Shown: positions 6,345 to 10,780 of the stretch, one piece after another | Numbering within the stretch: position 1 is the stretch's first letter | Layout: each line of letters begins with the position of its first letter | Source of the DNA: JANWZL01 sp037445185 | GTDB lineage: Bacteria > Pseudomonadota > Gammaproteobacteria > Burkholderiales > Thiobacillaceae | Reading direction: 5' to 3' | Length of the DNA: 10,780 bases | NCBI GenBank assembly: GCA_037445185.1 | Contig: JBBIKZ010000083.1 | Coordinates: forward strand, 1-10,780 | Program-made: the position numbers and the translations under genes | Notes under the pieces: model-generated | The model's input: only the letters and a program-made list of their open reading frames with translations | Database searches by the model: none | What the model was told of the DNA's origin: nothing

Positions 6345-7151
6345 ATGAAGCCGGACTTCATCCCCCCTGCCCTCATTGCCCTGGCCACCGGCCTGTTGAC
6401 CCTTATCGTTTCCACCGGCGCGGCCGCCGTCGAGGTGCGGCAGATCGAGCTGCGCACCGCCGACGCGGACATCCCGGTGTACGTCGCCCGCCCCGATGGT
6501 CCAGGGCCCTTCCCGCCGGTGCTCTTCATCCATGCCAAACGTGGCATCGATGAGGCGGAGCAACGGCACATCCGGGAACTGGCCGAGCGGGGCTACCTTG
6601 TGGTCATGCCGGACTGGCAGAGCGGCCGCATGATCGAGCGCTGGCCCTCGGCGCACAACCCGGAGACGGAAAAGGACGTCGAGGCGGCCATGGACTATTT
6701 GATACGGCTGCCCGAGGCGTGCCGCATCCCCATCGGCATCGTCGGCATCTCGCGCGGCCCCTATTACGCCATCCGGCTCGCGGCCAAGCGCGGCCCGGAC
6801 ATCGCCGCCATCGTCAGCTATTACGGCCACATGCAAGACCCCAACGCCCCCGAGCCGGACCAGCTCTTCCGCGTCGCGCCCGAGATCATGCAGATTACCA
6901 CCCCTATCCTGTTCCTGATCGGCGAGCAGGATTTCGAATTGCGGCGCATGGTGGGCGGGCGCGCCTTCTACGCCCTGTGGGAACGCGGCGTGCCGGTGGA
7001 GTACCAAGTCTACCCCCTCGCCCGGCGTGCCTTCGATTTTCGCCCCGACCAGGGCCCGGAGGAGAAAATCGCCACCCGGCATGCGCGCCAGCGCGCCGAC
7101 CGCTGGCTCAGGCAGTGGATGCGGCTGGACGCCTCCGGGCGGTGCCAGTAG
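6345..7151 (+). CDS. Exported dienelactone hydrolase-like alpha/beta-hydrolase with altered catalytic triad
   Basis: This 268-residue protein has a signal peptide (cleavage near AAA-VE, residue 28) and a dienelactone hydrolase fold. It shows PVLFIHAKRG near 58-67, the nucleophile elbow GISRGPYYA with Ser136, and LIGEQD with Asp196. Classical dienelactone hydrolases have Cys at the elbow; a GxSRG elbow is a known variant in the wider family. The catalytic His is normally in a block like YPGAGHGFDF; here the block is YPLARRAFDF, with Arg228 at the His position. The protein may therefore be inactive as a hydrolase, use another base, or have a different role. The start at 6345 is chosen for its GGAG (6336-6339) and signal peptide, although the frame stays open upstream through the repeat element to 5799. 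The stop overlaps the next start by one base. Confidence 0.8.
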   Translation: MKPDFIPPALIALATGLLTLIVSTGAAAVEVRQIELRTADADIPVYVARPDGPGPFPPVLFIHAKRGIDEAEQRHIRELAERGYLVVMPDWQSGRMIERWPSAHNPETEKDVEAAMDYLIRLPEACRIPIGIVGISRGPYYAIRLAAKRGPDIAAIVSYYGHMQDPNAPEPDQLFRVAPEIMQITTPILFLIGEQDFELRRMVGGRAFYALWERGVPVEYQVYPLARRAFDFRPDQGPEEKIATRHARQRADRWLRQWMRLDASGRCQ

Positions 7152-7603
7152 TGGTCACGGCAGGCTGGTCTGGCCTGACCTGGGCAGTGGCGTTGCTGGG
7201 CTGGAGCGCCCTGGTGACGGCGCAAACCCCAGCCGCCGTCGAGCTCCATGTTGGTGGCCACCGCATCACCGCCGAGCTGGCCACCACCCCGGCGGCACGC
7301 GAGCGGGGCCTCATGTATCGGGACGGCCTGCCTGCGGACCACGGCATGTTGTTCGTCTATGCCGAGCCGGAGCGGATCTGCATGTGGATGAAGAACACCC
7401 GCATCCCCCTCTCCGTGGCCTTTTTGGACGAGCGGGGGGCGATCATCAACATCGCCGAGATGCAGCCCGGCAGCCTCGAGCCCCACTGCGCCGCGCGTCC
7501 GGCCCGCTATGCGCTCGAGATGACGCGCGGCTGGTTCGCCCGCCACGGCCTGGCACCCGGCAGGCGCATCACCGGGCTCGAGCGGCTGCCGGCCGCGCCC
7601 TGA
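7151..7603 (+). CDS. Exported DUF192 family protein
   Basis: This 150-residue protein has an N-terminal signal-like segment (cleavage near VTA-Q, residue 24-25) and then a full DUF192 domain. The family landmarks are visible: ARERGLMYR at about 49-57, then GMLFVYAEPERICMWMKNTR and the following IPLSVAFLDERG between about 65 and 96, then INIAEMQPGS. The family is small, mostly exported and of unclear biochemical function. The GTG start at 7151 shares its first base with the TAG stop of the hydrolase, implying coupled translation; without that start the signal peptide would be lost. It converges on dsbC, with 9 bases between the two stops and no convincing terminator. Confidence 0.88.
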   Translation: MVTAGWSGLTWAVALLGWSALVTAQTPAAVELHVGGHRITAELATTPAARERGLMYRDGLPADHGMLFVYAEPERICMWMKNTRIPLSVAFLDERGAIINIAEMQPGSLEPHCAARPARYALEMTRGWFARHGLAPGRRITGLERLPAAP

Positions 7604-7612
7604 TCGCCGTGG

Positions 7613-8344
7613 CTATCTACGCCGCGCGCCCTCGGCGCTGGCGAGCATCTGCTCGATACGCTCGGCCTCCACATAGCCTGGGATGCGCCGGCCGTCACCG
7701 AAGATGAGCGCCGGCGTGCCGTCGATGCGCAGCCGCTGGCCCAGGGCCAGGTTCTTGTCCACCGGGTGATCGCAGTCGCTGCGCCCACCCTCCGGCAGGC
7801 GGTTGCGCAGCATCATGTCCCGCCAGGCCTGCAGCCTGTCCTTGCTGCACCACACCAGCTTGCTCTTACGACCGGCGTCGGGGTGCATGGGCAGCGGGTA
7901 CGGGAAGATGTAGATGGTCACGTCGTTGAGCTTGGCGAGTTCCGGTTCCAGCTTGCGGCAATAGGGACAGTCCGGGTCGGAGAACACGGCCAGGCGCCGT
8001 TTGCCGTTGCCCTGCACCATCTTGATCGCCTGGTTGAGCGGCAGGCTGTCGAAATCGATCGCGTTGAGCCGCTCCATGCGCTCGCCGGTCACATTCCTGC
8101 GCTGCTTCACGTCCAGCAGCTCGCCCACCAGGACGTAGTCACCCTTGCCGCTGGCATAGACCACCGCCTTGCCGCGCGGCCCGTCCACCACGACCTCGTA
8201 GAGGTCGGGCAGAGGCGTCCTGGTGACGCTCACCACCCTGGCCTCGGGCGCCAGGGCCTGCACCGCCTGGCGCGCCTCCTTTTCCCCGGCGTGAGCCAGG
8301 GGCAGTCCCAAAGTGGTCATGAGCAGGACGGCAAAAGATTTCAT
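7613..8344 (-). CDS. dsbC: DsbC, periplasmic thiol:disulfide isomerase
   Basis: DsbC is a dimeric periplasmic isomerase that reshuffles wrong disulfides and is kept reduced by DsbD. This 243-residue protein has a signal peptide (MKSFAVLLMTTLGLPLAHA, cleavage near 19). Residues about 20-85 form the dimerisation domain with YEVVVDGPRGKAVVYASGKG, and a thioredoxin fold follows. The active site is FSDPDCPYCRKLEPEL, with Cys126 and Cys129; the dipeptide Pro-Tyr differs from Gly-Tyr in E. coli DsbC. A second pair, Cys166 and Cys191, matches the structural disulfide of the family. The cis-proline is in GTPALIF (Pro211). AAGGA lies 6 bases before the ATG. It is the last gene of the ubiH operon, 63 bases after the second hydroxylase, a pairing that recurs in betaproteobacteria as far as I recall. 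DsbG is less likely given the dimerisation motif and length. Confidence 0.93.
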   Translation of the reverse strand: MKSFAVLLMTTLGLPLAHAGEKEARQAVQALAPEARVVSVTRTPLPDLYEVVVDGPRGKAVVYASGKGDYVLVGELLDVKQRRNVTGERMERLNAIDFDSLPLNQAIKMVQGNGKRRLAVFSDPDCPYCRKLEPELAKLNDVTIYIFPYPLPMHPDAGRKSKLVWCSKDRLQAWRDMMLRNRLPEGGRSDCDHPVDKNLALGQRLRIDGTPALIFGDGRRIPGYVEAERIEQMLASAEGARRR

Positions 8345-8407
8345 TGGGTTTCCTTTCGCACTCGACGAGTTGAGGGTGGTCGGCCATGCCGCGGCAGTCC
8401 GTACCCG
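8345..8407. other. Short gap between the second hydroxylase and dsbC
   Basis: This 63-base gap holds the dsbC ribosome site and a small perfect palindrome ACTCGACGAGT at 8362-8372, whose arms of five bases are too short to call an operator or terminator. No clear promoter is seen, so dsbC is probably read through from the genes upstream. Confidence 0.4.
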
Positions 8408-9565
8408 CTATTGCACGGCATGGCGGATGAACGCCTGCTTCAGCCACGCCTGGCGGTCGGTGATGATCAGACCGCTATTGCGCAGCCATGCCAGTCCGGC
8501 ATTGTCATTGTTGAAAAGTTTCTTCAGCCCCCCGGTGGCGAATTGCATGGCGGCCACGTCCTCGACCCGCCGCAGGGCATAGGCTTGCAGGCGCCCGATC
8601 TCGCCGGGGTTCCCGCCGCCGGCGAGCATGCTGGCGAGTAGCCGGCAGTCCCTGAAGCCCAGATTGACCCCCTGCCCGGCCAGGGGATGCACCGTGTGTG
8701 CGGCATCGCCCACCAGCACGAGCCCCGGCCGCACCCAGGCGCGCGCGCGACGGCGCTTAAGGGGAAAGGCGACCTGCGGGGTGATGCGCCGCAGGGCGCC
8801 GAGGGCATGACCGCCCGCCTCCGCCACGCGGCTGGCGAAGGTCTCGGCCGGCATGGCCAGCCGTTCGGGTACGTCCGCGTTGCGACTGGACCAGACGATG
8901 GAGATGCGCCGGCCCGGCAGCGGCAGCCAGGCCAGCACGCCGTCGCGGCGAAACCACTGGTAGGCGATGCCGCGATGGGGGCGTTCGGTCTCGAAGTTGG
9001 CCACCACGCCCGCCTGAGCGTAGTCCTCCTCGTCCACCTCGATGCCGGCCTGCCGCCGCAGCCAGGAGTGGGCCCCGTCCGCCCCCACCAGCAGGCGGGC
9101 GGAGAGCTTCCGTCCATCGGCGAGCAGCAGGGCGTGGGTCTGCTCGCCCCAGGCGACGGCCTCGGCCGTGCCCTCGATCAGGTCCACCTGCCCGCGCTCG
9201 CGCAGCGCCTGCCACAGGGCATGCTGCAGCCGTCCGTTCTCGGCGATCCAGGCGAGCGCCCCGAGCCCCGCATCGAGGGCGTCCAGATGGAGCCGCCCGC
9301 CCGCGTCGCCAAAGATGCGCATCTCGCGCACGGGCTCCGCCCGCAGCGGCGCCTGCCAGGCGCCCAGCGCCTCGAGCCAGGCGACGTTGCCGGGACTGAA
9401 GGCATAGATGCGGCTGTCCCAGGCTTCCGTGGGGGGCTGGGGGGGATGCGGCTCGAGCAGGCACACCCGATGCGCCGTGCCCGCCAGGGCGAGCGCCAGG
9501 GCGGTGCCGGTGAGCCCGCCGCCCACCACCACCACGTCGTAGTCCACCTTCGCTGCGCCGTTCAC
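8408..9565 (-). CDS. UbiH/UbiF/UbiI-family FAD-dependent hydroxylase (second ubiquinone hydroxylase)
   Basis: This 385-residue flavoprotein monooxygenase probably hydroxylates one position of the ubiquinone ring using FAD, NAD(P)H and oxygen. It shows the three FAD motifs of the family: GGGLTG at 15-20 in the N-terminal Rossmann strand, GADGAHSWLR at 161-170, and LVGDAAHTVHPLAGQGVNLG at 284-303. The block WDSRIYAFSPGNVAWLEALG replaces the RAIALS block of UbiH, and GADGAHSWLR resembles E. coli UbiI (GADGANSWLR). It is therefore closer to the UbiI/UbiF side than to UbiH, but which ring carbon it acts on cannot be read from sequence. A broad-specificity UbiM-like enzyme is another option. The start is GTG at 9565, 10 bases after the ubiH stop, with GAGGGG just upstream. 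It is co-transcribed with ubiH and probably dsbC. Confidence 0.88.
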   Translation of the reverse strand: MNGAAKVDYDVVVVGGGLTGTALALALAGTAHRVCLLEPHPPQPPTEAWDSRIYAFSPGNVAWLEALGAWQAPLRAEPVREMRIFGDAGGRLHLDALDAGLGALAWIAENGRLQHALWQALRERGQVDLIEGTAEAVAWGEQTHALLLADGRKLSARLLVGADGAHSWLRRQAGIEVDEEDYAQAGVVANFETERPHRGIAYQWFRRDGVLAWLPLPGRRISIVWSSRNADVPERLAMPAETFASRVAEAGGHALGALRRITPQVAFPLKRRRARAWVRPGLVLVGDAAHTVHPLAGQGVNLGFRDCRLLASMLAGGGNPGEIGRLQAYALRRVEDVAAMQFATGGLKKLFNNDNAGLAWLRNSGLIITDRQAWLKQAFIRHAVQ

Positions 9566-9575
9566 GTCTTACCCC

Positions 9576-10748
9576 TCACCACGCCCCGGCCCCGAACATC
9601 ATCTTGCGGGCGAATAGCCGTTTGGCCGCCGGCACGCTGTCCAGAAGGCTGAGCGCCAGGCCGCGCGCCTGACGCAGGAGGGGCAGATCGTTGGCAAAGA
9701 CCTCCACCAGCAGATCGGTCATGGCGATGCCTCCCGTCACGTCGTCACGGCGCAGCGCGTGGTAGCGGGTCAGGAACGCGCTGCCGCCCAACGCCTCGCG
9801 CGGGCAGTCCAGCACGCACGAGGCCAGTTTCCAGACATCGCGCAGGCCCAGGTTGAAGCCCTGGCCGGCCACGGGGTGCAGGGTCTGCGCGGCATTGCCG
9901 ATGCGCGCGAGGCCCGCCCTGTCCTCGGCCGCCGCGGTCACCAGCCGCAGGGGATAGGCGGTGCGCGCCCCCGCCGCCAGGAACCGCCCCTGCCGGTCGC
10001 CGAAGGCGGCCTGTAGCCGGTTCAGGAAGCCCGCCTCATCCAGGGCCAGCCGCTCCTCCACCCGATCCGCGGGGGTAGTCCACACCAGGGCATAGTCGCC
10101 GTGCAGGGGCAGGAGCGCGATGGGCCCCTCCGGCGTGAAACGCTCGTAGGCGACATGGGCGTGCGCACGCGAGGTCTGCACCGTGCAGACCAGGGCGCTG
10201 GCGTCGTAGTCCTTCACCGTGCGCACCCCCGGCAGGCTGCGCCCCCCGTCGGCCAGAACGATGAGACGGGCACTCAGGCTCTGCAATCGCCCGCCGCTTT
10301 CATACGCCACCAGGCCGCAGCCCGCGGCGGGCCGGACGGCGTGCACGCGGGCGCCGCGGATGAGGCGGGCACCGCTTTCCGGCAGCCCCTGGGCGAGTGA
10401 CCGGTAGAGATCGCCGTAGGCCACCGTGTAGCCCAGGGCGGGCACGTCCGCTTCCCGCGCGGTGAGCCGTGCACGACCGAACCCGCTGCGCTGCGAGACA
10501 TGGATGGTCTCGATGGCGGTGGCCCGGGCCGCGAGCCACGCCCAGGCGTCGAGTCGTTCCAGGATCAGGCGCGATCCGTGCGACAGGGCGATGGCGCGCG
10601 GGTCGCTGCTAGCGAACCCCTGTCTGGCCTCGAGCAGGGCGACGGCCAGACCGCTGTCCCGGAGGGCCAGGGCCAGCGCCGCCCCCACCGGGCCGCCGCC
10701 GACAATGGCGATGTCAACATGAGTAGGCAATGCGTTCATCTCGCCCAT
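9576..10748 (-). CDS. ubiH: UbiH, 2-octaprenyl-6-methoxyphenol hydroxylase
   Basis: UbiH is an FAD monooxygenase of the aerobic ubiquinone pathway. This 390-residue protein has GGGPVG at 17-22, the substrate-side block DPRAIALSHGSR at 49-60, LADGG at 165-169, and IGNAAQTLHPVAGQGFNLGL at 283-302. Asn replaces the usual Asp in the last motif, as in E. coli UbiH (VGNAAQTLHP). Other UbiH-like stretches are ATAIETIHVS, YERFTPEGPIALLPL and MTDLLVEVFAND. The start at 10748 is chosen over the ATG four codons in (MGEM) because GGAGG is 8 bases upstream. The following hydroxylase begins 10 bases after its stop. The gene lies at the window edge, and what precedes it is not visible. Confidence 0.92.
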   Translation of the reverse strand: MGEMNALPTHVDIAIVGGGPVGAALALALRDSGLAVALLEARQGFASSDPRAIALSHGSRLILERLDAWAWLAARATAIETIHVSQRSGFGRARLTAREADVPALGYTVAYGDLYRSLAQGLPESGARLIRGARVHAVRPAAGCGLVAYESGGRLQSLSARLIVLADGGRSLPGVRTVKDYDASALVCTVQTSRAHAHVAYERFTPEGPIALLPLHGDYALVWTTPADRVEERLALDEAGFLNRLQAAFGDRQGRFLAAGARTAYPLRLVTAAAEDRAGLARIGNAAQTLHPVAGQGFNLGLRDVWKLASCVLDCPREALGGSAFLTRYHALRRDDVTGGIAMTDLLVEVFANDLPLLRQARGLALSLLDSVPAAKRLFARKMMFGAGAW

Positions 10749-10756
10749 CTCGACTG

Positions 10757-10764
10757 CCTCCCCC
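10757..10764 (-). promoter_or_regulatory. Ribosome binding site of ubiH
   Basis: GGGGGAGG on the minus strand ends 8 bases before the ATG at 10748 and fixes this start. Confidence 0.65.
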
Positions 10765-10780
10765 GTCGGCGGCCGGCGGC

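Noticed and set aside
7583..7597. Hairpin GCGGC-TGCCG-GCCGC near the DUF192 stop as a terminator
   Set aside because: It lies inside the coding end, the stem is only five pairs and no T-run follows.
7766..8641. Plus-strand frame of 291 codons opposite dsbC
   Set aside because: It is antisense to well-conserved DsbC and crosses into the next gene; no domain.
8687..9652. Plus-strand frame of 321 codons opposite the second hydroxylase
   Set aside because: It is His/Gly/Arg/Pro-rich antisense to a clear flavoprotein and spans the junction with ubiH.
10749..10780. End of an upstream gene overlapping the ubiH start
   Set aside because: One frame reaches a TGA that would overlap the ubiH start, but 32 bases are too few to support a gene.

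Overview
The window is GC-rich and densely coded. It looks like a chromosomal segment of a proteobacterium, most likely a betaproteobacterium. The grounds are the type IV pilus minor-pilin order pilW-pilX-pilY1, the ubiquinone hydroxylase pair followed by dsbC, and an intergenic repeat of a style common in betaproteobacteria. The lineage is an inference; no rRNA or other taxonomic marker is present.

Positions 1-5146 (+ strand) hold the distal part of a minor pilin operon. It contains a pilW truncated by the window edge, pilX, a small secreted protein of unknown function, and pilY1 (tip adhesin with a von Willebrand A domain and a calcium-binding beta-propeller). The genes overlap or are tightly spaced, and two have strong GGAGG ribosome binding sites. 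Right after pilY1, sharing its ATGA, is a 21-codon frame that reads like a prepilin leader (ending RPRQAG) but stops where the FTLIE helix should begin. It may be the stump of a lost pilE.

Positions 5154-5885 (- strand) encode an orphan TonB-family protein that converges on pilY1.

Positions 5886-6344 form a gene-free divergent intergenic region almost filled by a repeat structure. About 386 bp is bounded by 23-bp near-perfect inverted repeats, and a second element of about 149 bp with its own inverted repeats is nested inside. This is the least explained part of the window.

Positions 6345-7603 (+) encode two exported proteins in a 1-base stop/start overlap. The first is a dienelactone-hydrolase-like protein whose catalytic His position is Arg; the second is a DUF192 protein.

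Positions 7613-10748 (-) form an operon of ubiH, a second UbiH/UbiF/UbiI-family FAD hydroxylase and dsbC. The two hydroxylases serve aerobic ubiquinone ring modification. DsbC is the periplasmic disulfide isomerase and could help fold the cysteine-containing exported proteins, including PilY1. No new multi-gene defence or mobile system is evident. The most interesting points are the nested repeat, the pilE-like stump, the small pilus-operon protein and the hydrolase with an altered catalytic triad.
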